Of a DNA stretch of 64,000 nucleotides, positions 35,956 through 49,074 are shown piece by piece. The notes beneath the pieces were generated by a model. It had not been told where the DNA came from. It made no database searches and saw only the letters and a list, made by a program, of their open reading frames with translations. How positions within the stretch are numbered: position 1 is the first letter of the stretch; every line of letters starts with the position of its first letter. The stretch spans positions 28,443,058 to 28,507,057 of the forward strand of contig CM049310.1 of assembly GCA_026874595.1 (NCBI GenBank), read 5' to 3'. The stretch is from Sipunculus nudus (lineage: Eukaryota > Annelida > Sipuncula > Golfingiida > Sipunculidae). Position numbers and translations under genes: made by a program.

Positions 35956-36077
35956 AAAGATGTAATACAGTTTTTAAACAGAACAATTGGAACACCTAAA
36001 ACTATTTATTCTCCATATTTATAGTTTCTTGTAAGTGAATAAAACATGCTGGCCCCTATAGGTATATCCATTGAATC

Positions 36078-36080
<3 letters not shown>

Positions 36081-36138
<58 letters not shown>

Positions 36139-36139
36139 A
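36081..36139. repeat. (AT)n microsatellite
   Basis: AT run with one interruption near 36127. Confidence 0.95.
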
Positions 36140-36614
36140 AGATTGTTGCAAAACCATGGGGTTTTAAAGTGCTCAAATAATACCAGGAGCTATAATACAT
36201 ATATTTCAGGACTTAAACACATTTACTTGTGTTCGACATCTCTGTCTCGTAAGGGCCCTCACTCGTCAGGACACTGAGTGGTCTTGTCACGGCTCCTCAT
36301 AGTTGATCCAGGGGATTAGTAGTTAGTCAGGTGTTTTGATCTGTGCCTGCATGTCGCTGCGATTTCATTTCTTTTGTTACGAGTGCATAACGAGGAGCGG
36401 TGAATTATAAAGTACTTTTCCTCCAAACAAAGGGTACATGATTTAGATGATGTGAAGTACGCTCTGGCTTTGCTGATTATCTTCTATTGTATGGTATATT
36501 GCACATTTAGGTCCTTTATTTTTCCAAATATATTCGCTTAATGTGGTGGAATTTCGTCTCTTTTCGTTTTGAAGTTTGATTTGTGGGCCGTGTAGCGTGT
36601 CTTGAATGTGTTTT
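36140..36614. other. Intergenic, nothing recognised
   Basis: No gene or repeat identified. The minus-strand ORF at 36443..36691 is without features. Confidence 0.45.
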
Positions 36615-37795
36615 CTGTTAGGCCTAATATCGGTCAAAAGGTCAAGGTCATCGAAAAACGTCGAAAGTTTATTTCGCCATAACTTCGTCAATATCAGCCC
36701 TATCTTTACAAACTTTGGCTTAATTTCTTTCTCTAGGTCTTCCCCAGAACTTTATTTTGTCGTCTTGTCTCAAACTTGTATCACTTTGTCAGTATGTCTG
36801 TCTGTTTGTCAGCTGTCCTCTATTTCGCCTGCTTGCTGGTTCTTGCGTCTTACTATAGCATTCTACAGGCCACAGTTTTGCAGGAATCCTTTTGAAACTG
36901 GTACAACTGGTAGTTGTCTTACAGTAATATCTGGAAACAAATTTGTCATTTTCATGATATGGCCACTAGGGGGCGCTGCACAACATCCTCCCCTACATAT
37001 CTTTTGGCCATATCTCCAAAACTATAAGTCTTGTTTGCATAAATTATAGCTTATTTTCTTCCTCTGAGTCTTATCCATAACCTGGTTAAGTCATCTGGTC
37101 TCAATCTTGTGTCATTTTGTCAGTCCGGCTGTCTGTCTGTCAGTTGTCCTCAATTTCGCCTGTTTGCTGGTTCTTGCGTCTTAAAAATAGCATTCTTCAC
37201 GCCATCGTTTTGCAGGAATCCTTTTGAAACTGGTACATATTATGTCTAACAGTAATATCTCGAAACATGTTTTTTTTTCATTTTCATGATATGGCCACTA
37301 GGGGGCTCTGCACTACAACCTCACCGACATAATAATTTTTTGGCCATATCTTTAAAGCTAAAAACCTCAATTACATAAACTTTAGCTTATTTTCTTTCTC
37401 CGAGTCTTCTCCATAACCTGGTTAAGTCATCTGGTCTCATTGTTGTGACACTTTGTCAGTATGTCTGTCTGTTTGTCAGCTGTCTCAATTTCGCCTGCTT
37501 GCTGGTTCATGCGTCTTACATATAACATTCTTCAGTCCTCAGTTTTGATGGAATCACTTTGTAACTTACATATATCGTACGTCTTACAGATTTCTGGAAG
37601 TTCTATGTGTATTGTCTAAATAGGTCAAGGTCATTAAAATTGTTCAATATCTTATTTTCTTCATTACTTTTTAATTATTGATCCTATCTCCACAAATTTT
37701 GGCTTATTTTCTTCCTCATCGATGTTGCTCATTCATTTGGCTATCTTTACGTCATTTCCCGCAAGCGCTCGACCTATGGTCGTCTAGTTTTTTTG
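36615..37795. repeat. R4: element with ~330-bp tandem modules
   Basis: Three modules share TTTCGCCTGCTTGCTGGTTC (about 36825, 37157, 37490), CACTTTGTCAGTATGTCTGT and CATGATATGGCCACTAGGGG. A GGTCAAAAGGTCAAGGTCAT lead opens the element. It ends with CCCGCAAGCGCTCGACCTAT and GGTCGTCTAG followed by a T-run, a typical fixed repeat terminus. ORFs across it are not genes. Confidence 0.8.
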
Positions 37796-37819
37796 TAATA
37801 CTTCTAGAATTTCTGACTT

Positions 37820-38045
37820 TTGTCATTTCTCTCCCGCATACACCGGCATCATACTTAGATAATACTGGAATGTCGAACGTGTCAAATATTCTCTGACAGT
37901 TTCTCTCACATATATTTAATTTTCTAGAATACTTTTCAGTATAAAAATTCTTTTTTTATTTTCCTTCATACTTCCCGGTTTTATAACTTCCTTTTCATCC
38001 ACTATCAATTTCCTAAGGGTAGATTTTGTTTTATTATTTTTTTAT
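37820..38045 (-). mobile_element. L1-like LINE fragment (pre-RT segment)
   Basis: Closely matches 32480..32700 (shared ATCGAACGTGTCAAAT-type word, TTTAATTTTCTAGAAT, ATCAATTTCCTAAGGGTAGA), the segment just before the reverse transcriptase core. It is frame-disrupted and is a second copy of the same LINE family. Confidence 0.8.
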
Positions 38046-38269
38046 TATTGGTATAATACACATATATAAACATAGACAAACATAGGCAACATATACATAC
38101 ATACAATATACATAGACACGGAAAACACAGTACCTGTTGCTAATGTGGTGAAAAAATTCCTTGTATTCAAAATTCATTTCTTATATATATTTCTTATATA
38201 TATATGTATAAACACACACACACATATATATATGTAGTAATATCTACCACTATCAACAAAGTTTTATGT

Positions 38270-38817
38270 GAATAAATGACTTTATGGGTAAATAATTATT
38301 CATAATTTTATATTGAAACTCTTGTTTACCAGTTAGATGAAATCTGATAAATCGATTGAAATCTTAACCTTTGAATAGGTTCCCATTTAATATTTCTGCT
38401 CATTTTCTTTTCAATAAATTTATTATTTGACATTTTTTAATCTAGTGTTTGATATATAAAATTGGTCACTCTTGATAAACAAAGGATCATCATATTCCTG
38501 CATATACAATGTATGCTCATCTTCTAATATGGAACGCTGATGTTTTGATATCGATGACAATACTGATTGTGACTTGAATTTATCTAACTGTGTTAAATTT
38601 CCTTTATCTATAGTGCTCCAAAGATTTTAATAACCCATTAATACTTACTATGTCCTGGATGTAATTTATCCCTGCCGCTGACATTTTTTTTTTGTTAAAG
38701 TAAGATGCTTGGTTACCATTAAATAATTTATTCCAAAAATTATTGCGATAATACTTCAAATTAAGAATTAGGGTAGCAATCGAAAAGTTCAGCCCATGAA
38801 TACAGACATGATTTATA
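38270..38817 (-). mobile_element. L1-like LINE fragment (ORF2 C-terminal region)
   Basis: The minus-strand frame at 38812-38604 reads NNFWNKLFNGNQASYF ... AAGINYIQDIVSINGLL, the typical L1-type ORF2 C-terminal pattern (FWN..., then a G-I-x-x-I-x-D-I motif). It continues with decayed coding text to about 38270 and is cut at 38818 by element R3. Confidence 0.6.
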
Positions 38818-39926
38818 ACAAGTGGCCCACGGGCCATGACGCTCAGCTAAATTCGACTGGGTGCTCATTTTTTTATTTATGTTATATATTGTCTGTGAGA
38901 ATAGCCTATGGTTAATGTTACTATGTTGAAAAATGGACAGAATATAAAAAAATTTAGGATTCTTAGGAGAGCTGCCCAGGACCCCCCACCCTCCATTTCT
39001 CAATAGAGGGTTTCAAGAAAAATGGATACAATTTGTACCCTGTCTGTTTGGGTGCTCAAAATCATGTTTCTGGTCTATAGCTCGCAGATTATAGTCACCA
39101 TGACCACATTTCAGGAGAATTGCCATGGGCTTCCCTGAATGTTATGTTAGAAGAGTCTAGGGCTTATGAATGCAATTTGTGCCCTGTCTGACTGCTCAAA
39201 ATCATGCTTCTAGCCAGTAGAACCTCCCTGGCTTTTGTGTTAGAACATTCTGGACGTAACAGACACGATTTGTACCTATCTGACATTCATGGTGCTCATA
39301 TGACATCTTTTTCCTATATGTTGCAAACTGTAGGTCACCATGATCTAATTTCATGTTTCCAAAAATATTTGCCTAAGACCAACCTGGATGTCATGATAGA
39401 AGATTCTAGGCCTAATAGATACAACATGTGTCCCGTCTGTCTGGGTGCTTATATGACATCATTTCCTATTTCCTGTTTTTGGCCTGTAGGTCGCAAAATG
39501 TAAGTCACCATGACCTAATTTCAGGATTTCAAGGAGATTTGCCTAGAACCTCCCAGGATATTGTGTTAGAAGATTCTATGCCCAACATATCAGATTCGTG
39601 CCCATCTTACATTCAGGTTGTTCATATGACGTCTTTTTCCTATAGGTCACAGAATATAGGTCACAGTGACCTAATTTTAGGTTTCCAAGGACATTTGCCT
39701 TGGCGCTCCCTAAATGTCACGTTGGAGGATTCTTAGCTTTTTGGATACAACTTGTGCCCCATCTGACTGTCTGGGTGTTCAAAAATGTTTTCGGTCACTA
39801 GGTCACAAAATAAGGTCACCATAACCTATTTTTAAGTTTCCAAGGATATTTGCCTAGGAACTCCCTGGATGTACAGTTTCTAGGTCTAACGGTAACGATT
39901 TTGCCTTGTTAACGGAGGGACGGCCG
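38818..39926 (+). repeat. R3 element, copy 1
   Basis: Starts ACAAGTGGCCCACGGGCCAT then GACGCTCAGCTAA, a relative of the R1 start. It is followed by ~155-170-bp tandem modules (marker TAGGTCACCATGACCTAATT-like near 39091, 39331, 39501, 39658, 39812) with TTTCCAAGGAGATTTGCC and GATTCTAGGCCTAACAGAT. It ends at GTTAACGGAGGGACGGCCG. It lies within LINE-derived DNA. Confidence 0.85.
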
Positions 39927-39939
39927 AATTATGGTTCAT

Positions 39940-40516
39940 TCATGCTACAGTCTTTTCCAATATCTTGGAAAAATGGATATAAAATTCCTTACTTAGACCA
40001 TCATTTCCAGGTGATTTGTTGGATTGCATAGACTTAACAGCATTGAATGTCTCATCCAGGGTCACTGGGCCATCACACATGGATGAATGTTTTTCTGTTA
40101 GAGTTGGCACATTAACTTTACTTGAATAATCTTCACATTGTTCTGCTGTGACAGTAGAAACCCTTGTAAAACGATGCATATAAGATTTTCTTCTTTCATT
40201 TAGAATGTCACTTTGGGAGGTTTATATATCATTATTGCTTTTTAGTAATATTCGTACATGGTTTCACTTCTTGATTAACTTGTTGATACTCTTTTACTAC
40301 TGCGTCTCCCGGATGACCACAATTCCTTTCTAATTCATTCAGTTTAGTCTCAAAAGCGATTCTATTTGATCTTCTTTCTTTAGCTTTTGACTTAAAATAT
40401 TCTACTGTAAATTGCCTTATTTTGAATTTCGAAAATTCCCAGCAGTTTGCAGGATTATTATATGAATTTTGTTCTTTCCATGCAAAAATGTTGTTATTTA
40501 ACTCTTTGACATACAC
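39940..40516 (-). mobile_element. L1-like LINE fragment (linker and RT fingers)
   Basis: Minus-strand frames give WEFSKFKIRQFTVEYFKSKA (40440-40370), then TLDETFNAVKSMQSNKSPG and NDGLSKEFYIHF (40060-39965), the hallmark KSPGxDGLxxEFY start of non-LTR reverse transcriptases. It is frame-shifted and truncated by R3 on its 3' side. Confidence 0.85.
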
Positions 40517-40731
40517 TTCATCCTGTAAAAGAGAATTATTAAATTTCCAATACCCTTTCCTCTTTTATTTTCATTTAAGACTTGTTACTATTAATTAATA
40601 GCCGAATGGTCTGTACCAACTGAAGGCAGAATATCAGTAGACTGTACAGATGGCTGAATATTATACAACGGGTGTTCCCGGCAAGAACCCAGGTCATCCG
40701 GCGTTAGTGAATAGTAAAGCGATGATATATG

Positions 40732-40776
<45 letters not shown>

Positions 40777-41712
40777 TCAGTTTAATCAGCAATATAAATA
40801 TATATCCTGAAGTGCTCCAATCCGGAGTTCCTGCCAAGCACAAAATGGACACTCTTGGTTTACAAATGATAAATATTATATATGGTATATACAATTTATA
40901 TAACGTGCACATTACAATTGATTATACACAGGAGTATTGGGCATACTACTCGGTAACAGATACACGAGAAACACATGAATCATTATACAAATGGTCCCAC
41001 CTTTAGAAACCACATTTGAAGATACCGTTGCGTATAACATGCAATTAATACAAATATTCATGCGTATACAACAAATATAAATTACCCAGCAGCGTTACAA
41101 ATGGAATCTGGAATATAAACGCTTTACACGATATACTGAAACTGAAAACTGAAAGTACCGAATTGGATAAATGTTAGGGTTAATTGCAGTTTTAAAAAGT
41201 CCAGTAAAAATAGTCCTTACCTGCAAAGCACAAAATGGAAACTGATCAGTTCTCGGTGTCGTGAGACTGAGGCTTGGCAACGTGCGGGTCGGTCGGTGTC
41301 TTTGCCCGAATGAAAACAATACAAAACAATAGAAATCCGGTTCACGACTTGAAATCAGTATGAGACAAAGCAACCAAGGCAACCAAGGCAATTCATGACT
41401 GTAAGGCAATTCATGAACTGACCTTATACGATAATATTATGAACGTGTAACTCGGAGCGGCGGCCCCCGGGACGCGGGAGCGAGTAGAAAAACTATTTCT
41501 GTCTATTATAATGTCATTTCTCATTAATACAGAAAACGCTCACAATTATGTTTACGTAATAAGATCCCCCATTCCATCCCCGTGAATGGTGGTTTTGTTG
41601 ATAAACTGTTGTCAGTTTTTCTGTATTACAATCAGCCCCCCCCCCCCCCTCCCCCCAGTCCTCTTCCGTGATCCAAAGAAAGAGTGATTACCGGAACGGA
41701 AGTGTGTCCTAG
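40517..41712. other. Intergenic with AT microsatellite
   Basis: An AT run lies at about 40732..40774. Two related words, CAAGCACAAAATGGACACT (40836) and CAAAGCACAAAATGGAAACT (41225), suggest an eroded duplication. A GC-rich patch (about 41453..41485) and a C-run (41637..41650) occur. No gene. Confidence 0.45.
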
Positions 41713-42800
41713 ATGCGCGGGAATGAGGCGGAAAGGGCAATAATAGGCCAAATAAGGGAAAATTTTTGTTGGCTTACTCTGACGTATAAACTATTAACGA
41801 AGAGAACATTCCTGTGGACTCTGATGAAATTATGGAATAATTTACTGATGAATATTCAGACTAGTAACTCATACAGTAATTTTATAAAGTTGGTAAAACT
41901 ACATCTTACGGAAAGTGCACAGAATCATGAAGAGAATGATTACATATATTATTAAATACATGCAGGATATTGATTTCTTAATTTTTTTATCATTTTATAG
42001 ATGTACGTTTTCTCTTAAAATAAAGCACTCATCACCTATAGTGTTTTATAAAATCATTGTAATAATTTCTACCCGTATAGTATGTAAAATTGAATATAGA
42101 CTGTCACCTATACACATGTGATCACATAATTTCTAGTCATATATTGGTTTTGATGTCTGTGATTGCACAAAGTTTTCTCATTTATTGAGGAAAATGAACT
42201 GTAAGCTTCATCTGTGATTACACAATTTACAGTCATATATATATTTTTTAGTAACATGTTTTTTAAATGTATTCTTAGTTCAATCTGTGATATAATAATT
42301 TCTAGTCACATATTATGTTAATAATCTACCAATTTTATCTGTGATTACACAGTTTTTTGTCAAATACTCTGCTGAATGTACCTCTAGCTATTTCTGTGAT
42401 CATTCTGTGATATAATGATTTCTAGTCATATATTATGTTAATAATCTGCCAATTTTATCTGTGCTCACGTTCTGTAAATGTATTCTGAGATCAATCTGTG
42501 ATACAATGAATGATTTCTAGTAATAAATTATGTTAATAATCTGCCAATTTTAACTGGATTGTGTATGGTAATTCTATGTATTTTGTCAACTTTAACTAAG
42601 AAAAACCTATTTATATATCCTGTTATATATATTTTTAATGGTACATAGACTCTGCCTGCTCTATCTTGAACACCAGGACCACTTTGGAAAAAAGTTTTAA
42701 AAACTTTTTAGTCGTATACCTGGTGTATTTCAGGATATCATGCTTTATTGTATATGCATGTAACTGATTGCCAGAATAAAATCAATCGAACAAACGTCTT
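41713..42800 (+). mobile_element. 3' end of a plus-strand LINE (CR1/Jockey-like)
   Basis: The ORF 41713..41955 reads RTFLWTLMKLWNNLLMNI and SNSYSNFIKLVKLHL, matching the common ORF2 tail pattern (x-L-W-N-x-L-P-x-x-I-x-x-S...F-K...L-K-x-H-L). A ~850-bp AT-rich 3' region follows, with repeated TCTGTGATxxAATxATTTCTAGTCATATATTATG words (42125..42560). It ends near GCCAGAATAAAATCAATCGA. It sits between minus-strand L1-like fragments and probably split that element. Confidence 0.5.
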
Positions 42801-42829
42801 ATTTTTGGAGCCGTTACACCGATTTAAAA

Positions 42830-43374
42830 TTTAAAAAAATAATCTGGTCGTCTTTGTGTCAAGGGCAATATCTTTTAACATCGGGATTTCTTATCCTCCA
42901 AATATCTATGAGCTCAAATTCTTCAATGAATTACTGTATTTGCTTAATAGACCTTACTTTCAGTTTTTCCCCATCAGTGTCAATTTTATCCATACAAACA
43001 TTAAAATCTCCCCCAATAATAAGCCTTATGTAAGTATCAAGTACTAGCTTTCTTATTTCATCATGCAGCTTTTGGATATACTCTACCTGTTCTATTTCTG
43101 TGTTTGGTGCATATATATAACATAATAAAGTGTGACACTCTTGAATAATACATTTTAGTAGGATATATCTACCATCAGTATCAACTATTACCTGTTCAAA
43201 TTTAAAATCTGCTTTCTCCGCAATCATATACATAAAACCTCGACTTGCTGATGTACCGTGTATAAAATAAACTTGCCCACGCCATTGTTTAAACCAATTA
43301 TTCACAATTTTTAAATCACTCTTATTCAGTGACACAATATTAATGATATTATCTGAACAATTATATGATACCAC
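42830..43374 (-). mobile_element. L1-like LINE fragment (endonuclease)
   Basis: The minus-strand frame contains WRGQVYFIHGTSASRGFMYM, then LLCYIYAPN and IIGGDFNVCMDKIDTD. These are the SRG, YAPN and GGDFN motifs of AP-type endonucleases of non-LTR retrotransposons. The frame is cut at about 42830 by the plus-strand LINE end. The catalytic core is incomplete on both sides, so it is a pseudogene. Confidence 0.85.
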
Positions 43375-43789
43375 GATCCATTTGTTTCCTCACCACTGTT
43401 ATGCCATAGCATTTGAGGGACCTTCACTTTTTGTGGCATTAATAGAGTTACTTGTTACATGATTAAAACAAGAGTATACAGAGTATTCTTTACATAAATA
43501 AACAAATTGAGATACAACAGACATTCTTGAATAATATTTATCAATTAGCTTTTGAGCCTACTTGATTTATATCCACTCTTTTATTAAACATATAAGATCT
43601 AAATGAAATGTGTTATCCCACAAATTATACAGTTTCTACGAACATTTAGTTCTTAAAGCATAAACTCTGGAGAAATAAATATACTACAGCCACAATAAGT
43701 GATGCAAAAGAAAACAAAAATATAGTCTCTTGCATCCCTTTCTTAAATCAGAATGGTAACAAACAATAAACAAATTTATCTGATACCAA

Positions 43790-44651
43790 TGTATATTCAT
43801 ACATTGTCACTGATTATATTTCTAGTCTTATTAATGATTTGAGAACAGGTTGCAAAGATCATCTCCATAATTCACTTGTACAATGTTATCTATATCTTCC
43901 TTATTCTGAGCAAAAATATTTCCTTCCAAGACCATAATGCTTTAAATAACCCTCTCATCATATCTAACCCTGTTGAATACCTCCAGCATTTCTTTACAAA
44001 GATCAACTACAATAAGAATATCTGTGTGTTTCAGCAACTTTCTCTCTTTAATAACTGCCATTCTATCTTCCGGCTTTGGAACCGAACAATCATAGATCTT
44101 GGTTTACCTGATTTTTCATCAATTGTGTGAACCGGCACATGTATCTACTTTAAGTTTTTCTGTTATTAGTTTATGCACATTGTTTTTACAATTTTCTACA
44201 TCATGTTCAGGCAATCCAATAATCTATAAGTTTGATTTTCTGGAGTACTGCTCATTATTGATGGCATGTTTTCTTGCCTCTTAAGCGTCCCTATTTGTTT
44301 GTACACTTTCCCTTTTTAAATTGGCAAAGTGTTGCTCTAATTGTAACACTTTTGCTGAGAGTGACTCGTTTCGTTTTTTTTAGTTCGAACACATGTCCTT
44401 TCATTTTTTTCTACATTAGCATCTAACTGAGCTTTAAATTCACATGTCAAGTCATTTTTCAGTTTGTCCAACATTTCAGTAAGTCTCTTTTCAATAACTC
44501 CTTTACCCGACATGGTCGCAAATTTTGCCTCAAAAGTACTTAATAGCTCTGACTGAAAATATTTTGTTTTCTTTATAGACAAATTAGAAGAGTCTGAAGA
44601 GCTGCTAGATAGTTTTGATCTTAGACGCTTCCTATCATCAAAGTCCGACAT
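43790..44651 (-). mobile_element. L1-like LINE ORF1 remnant
   Basis: It starts MSDFDDRKRLRSKL with a Ser-rich leader, then a charged coiled-coil-like stretch (EKRLTEMLDKLKNDL). Further pieces in shifted frames include NEQYSRKSNL-x-I-x-GLPE (about 44240-44190), the transposase_22/L1 ORF1 signature, and a later KERKLLKHTDI-like segment. It has several stops and frameshifts. It lies upstream of the endonuclease fragment in the order expected for one element. Confidence 0.75.
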
Positions 44652-45317
44652 ATCAATATGTACAAAGAAACATTAAATTATTTCGGAGAGACTGCGCACT
44701 GTCTCGACGAGGTTATAAGTGTATACGGACGGACGGTATGATGTTTAGCATTCGTGTAATGGAGAAGTAAGAGGCAGGTAAAAATTAATGTCAAAATTAA
44801 GATACAACATAACCGTTTTCTGTTCCCTGAAGTGTTGTGCCTCAGGGAGGTGCGTGAGTTATTCTAAATTCGTGTCAATTATTTCATGACAAGGTGATTA
44901 AGCAGGCCCAAATAAGCTGATAAGTATTGCATTATATGTATAAACATCTCTCAATATTCTAGACAAGCAAACAACATTAAAAAATAACATACCTGATGGG
45001 TCAGCCGGTGTCTTGCCCCGGTTATATTGAGGGCCTCACTATAAATAAAGTTGCTAAAGAAAGTGCACTTGCAGTGAAGACAAATGAATGGAATCAGATT
45101 GCCAAAGAGAGTGCACTTGTACCTAGAACAGGTGTTTTTGGGAGCCAAAATGGTCGGGCTATTTATTATGTTTGAGACCAGTGCTTTTTGTAATTTTATG
45201 AATCCAAATATTTCAAAAGTTTTGACTTTTTGCAACTGAAACTAAAAATTATACAATAACACCATGGTTCATAAGAGGATACAATTATTATTATGGTTAC
45301 TTGCTTGGATTGTAGTA
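44652..45317. other. Intergenic, nothing recognised
   Basis: No gene recognised. It may include the 5' UTR of the adjacent LINE (44652 to about 44740). Confidence 0.4.
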
Positions 45318-46706
45318 ACAAGTGGCCCATGGGCCATGACGCTAAGCTAATTCTGACTGGGTGCTCATGTTTTTTTTATTTATGTTATATATTGTCTGTG
45401 AGAATAGCCTATGGCTAAAGTTACAGTGTTGAAAAAATGGACAGAAAATAAAAAATTCAGGATTCATAGGAGACCTGCCCAGGACCCCCCTGGTTTTCAT
45501 AATAGAGGGTTCCAAGAAAAATAGATACTATTTTTACCCTGTCTATCTTGGTGCTCTAAATCATGATTCTGGGTCATAGCTAGCAGAATATAGGTCACCT
45601 TGATGCAATTTCAGGCTTCCAAGGGGATTTTGCCAAGGATTTCCCTGAATTTCATGTTAGAGGAGTCTAGGGCTAATGGATACAATTTGTGCCTTGTCTG
45701 GCTGGGTGCGCAAAACCATTTTTCAGCCCATAGGTCACACAATATAGGTCACAATGACCTAATTTCAGGTTTCCAAGGACACTTGACTAGGACCTCCCTG
45801 AATTTTATGTTAAAAGAATCTAGGCCTAACAGATACAATTTTTGCCCTGTCTGACTGTCTGGGTGCTTATATGACATCTTTTCTGATAGGTTGCAAAATA
45901 TAGGTCATGGTGACCTACTTTCAGTTTTCCAAGGAAACTGGCCAAGGACGTCTCAGAATGTTACATTAGAAGATCCTAGGCCTAACAGATACAATGTGTG
46001 CCCTGCCTTACTTTCTGGATGTTCACAACCATGTTTTTGACCTGTAGGTCACAATATATAGGTCACCATGACCTAATTTCAAGTTTCCATGGAGATTTGC
46101 CTAGACACGGCCAGGATATTTTGTTCGAAGATTCTAGGGCTCACAGATACGATTTGTCCCTATCTGACATTCAGGGTGCTCATATGATATCTTTTCCCTA
46201 TAGGTAGCAGAATATAGGCCACAGTGACCTAGTTTCAGGTGTCTTAGGACATTTCCCTAGGATCTCCAAAAAGGTCAGGTTAGAGGTTTCCAGGCCTAAT
46301 CGATACAATTTGCGCCCTGTCTGGTCGTCTGGGTGCTCGAAATCATGTTTTCGGCCCGTAGTTCACAAAATATAGGTCACCATGACCCAATTTCAGGTTT
46401 CCTTGACCTTGGCTTCACTTGACTTGGACCTCCTTGAATATTTATGTTAAAAGATTCTAGGCCACAGGATACAATTTGTGCCCCGTCTGACTGTTTGGGT
46501 GCTCACAATCATGTTTTCGGCCCGTTGGTCTTATAATATAGTTATTTACTATATTTTCACCATGACCTAATTTCGGGTTTCCAAGGAGATTTGCCAAGAT
46601 TCCCTTTGATATACAGTTAGAAGTTTCTAGGTCTAATTATTTAGGTTACTATTTGTGCTCTGTTAACGGACGGCCGGCCGGACAGCCGGACGGCCGGACA
46701 ACCGGA
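45318..46706 (+). repeat. R3 element, copy 2
   Basis: Same start (ACAAGTGGCCCATGGGCCAT) and module order as copy 1 but with more modules: AGGTCAC-x-x-TGACCTAATTTCAG occurs repeatedly at ~155-165-bp spacing. It ends with a GGACGGCCGG-rich stretch (46668..46706), the fuller version of the GGACGGCCG end in copy 1. Confidence 0.88.
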
Positions 46707-46712
46707 GCCCTA

Positions 46713-46845
46713 AGATGGTATACTGAAAAGTGACAGAGCCATCAGTTAGTATATTGACACGTGAAAGAGCCGTCAGTTAGTATAATGACATGTAACAGAG
46801 CCGTCAGTAAGTAAACTGACACGTTACAGAGCCGTTGATAATCTT
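46713..46845. repeat. ~35-bp tandem repeat
   Basis: Four units of AGAGCCGTCAGTTAGTAT, then AATGACACGTGAC or similar. The first and last are degenerate. Confidence 0.8.
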
Positions 46846-47516
46846 AATTTTTAGAGCGATGGATAATCGTACCAATCCATTCATTGAAAATCATGTGAAC
46901 CCATAGTAAAGCTACTGATTGTCGATTTATTGAATATTTGACAATTTATTTTGATTTATTGAGTAAATATACAGAATGCAGTTTAAGGGGAGGGAAGGGT
47001 GCCCGCGGAGCTTTCTCTTCAAGTGCTTCCTCTTCAAGGTTGATTCTAATTATTCTTGTAATATTCTAAAAATGTATCAGAATAAGAGGGCTTGCAGGAA
47101 CACAACTAAACACAGACTGCACGAATTGCATCCCGCCAGACCCTTTAAACGTTGAATTCAATAATGCAGAATTTAGAAGACTAGACTGGTGCTTCATTCC
47201 TCGACAACCTTATAAAAAAACTGGATGAAAGATTCACGGGAAGGAACAAAGATGCTGTCAAGTCTGTGTGTGCTCTTAATTCCTGACAATCGGCACAAGC
47301 TTTGCGATGGTTCAGTTGCAGAAAAAGCCATCCTCCGGTACTACCATGATAACCTGCCAGGTCCATCTCTCCGCCACAAACATGAAACCATGGGATCGTC
47401 ACTGTTCAACAAAATAAAGCTTTCAAGAACATTTTCATAAACTTTCACCACGACTAAAAATGCAGTTGAAGAGTCCATTCGTTTGTCCTAGTCCGGGGAC
47501 CGCTCCAATGGAATAG

Positions 47517-47576
<60 letters not shown>

Positions 47577-49074
47577 TCGGGACATTGGACTGGACTATGA
47601 AAAATATTTTTTAGACATTTGGGTGTCCTATATAAAACCCCCCGCTTTTTGACTCGTAATATCCTGGTATTAATTGTATCAATTTCATTGTACTTTCTCA
47701 TGATGTAACATTTGGACATTATCTACGACCATTTTCGAAAGAAAGTAGAATCATATTAAGCTAGCATCCCAAAATTTAAAATATCACACGAAAAAAATTT
47801 GGCATCAGAGAACAACTTCATTTCAACCTATGCCCAATGAGGCCTCCATCTTCCTGTACAAATAAAGGCAGACTTTTTTTTACATCAGAGATGCTTTGTG
47901 AATAAAATGAAATATCGTCCTAAGTCCCACATGTTCTCATGGTGGTTTGACTACTTAATTTACCCTAGTGCGACGGGTTAAATAACAGCAGGTGTTACTT
48001 TCCCAATATATGTCACTCCTAGTATTTGACCTTATTTATTTTTATATAAAATGCTTTCTTCAGCTATTGTAAAGTTCAAGATTTTTGGTTGTAAATCCCT
48101 GTTCACTCATCAAGAGAGAGACGCCCCGGTGATATTCACTGACAGGTACAGGACCAAATGCATATGTGTGTCCATGAGAACGTCATGTACTGATATTCCT
48201 CTCTTGACCAAATCCAACCAGGCGTTCGTAATTCCACACAGCAGATATGAGGATAACTTAAAACACTTCATTAAAAAAATTCTAACAAAATTACCGAAAG
48301 GTAAAGTACCTAAAGTAATCCAAAACGAATACTCGTGTCCTGATTTGGGATTGGCTTACTCGTGCATGCTTGCATTTTGGCACATTTAAGCAGTTATTTT
48401 ATTTATCAATTGGGCTTGTAAATCTAATTGGATTCTTTCTGATAAAAATAAAGTGTTCTTGTACATTAAGTGTCACAGAAGCCCCGCCCATACTCCAACG
48501 TAGTCAATAGAAAACTATACCACTTTCTTGTATGTGAGAAGCACGTGGCCTATATTTTATGACTATTGTCACTTTAAATGACTCTTGTAGATTGATATAA
48601 TGGGACATTATGACATTGCGAGAATCAAAACTTGGGAACCCGTTTCAGGCCAACCTCGTAATAGACTGTTTTGTCAAAGAGCGCGTTACTCTGAATTTGT
48701 TAGTGTATTTAGTCTCTAGGGATCTATTTTTAGACTAGGTAATTCAAATAAGACATGGGCGTGACCTGGCCTGTACGTGTATGCCAATTCCTCTCCTCCG
48801 CCCACTGGCTGTGGCTCTAATGCCATCTTTGTGTCAGGTATTAAGTTGAAAAACAAATTATTATGTAATACAATGTGTATATACAATATAACTAATTAAA
48901 TTCGATTGATTATTCTAGGGAAATACCGGATGAGAATTCAGAAAGGTAGCGTCAAGTCAGTGTATTTTGGGTATTCTGTGACAAGGCAGACTTGAATTGG
49001 TGTCAATTGCTGTAACAAGTGTGATTCTGTTAAGCTTTCAATGTGTTATTTTTAATCCTTTCCTGAAAAATTTG
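46846..49074. other. Intergenic; AT microsatellite at 47519..47573
   Basis: Contains a pure AT run (47519..47573) and two short plus-strand ORFs (47225..47440, 48051..48389; 71 and 112 codons). I recognise no domain or splice support for them. Otherwise nothing was identified. Confidence 0.45.

Noticed and set aside
36606-37049. 147-codon plus-strand ORF
   Set aside because: It lies wholly inside the ~330-bp modules of repeat R4.
48051-48389. 112-codon plus-strand ORF
   Set aside because: No recognisable family, no signal or splice evidence. It is kept only as an unassigned ORF in the intergenic note.
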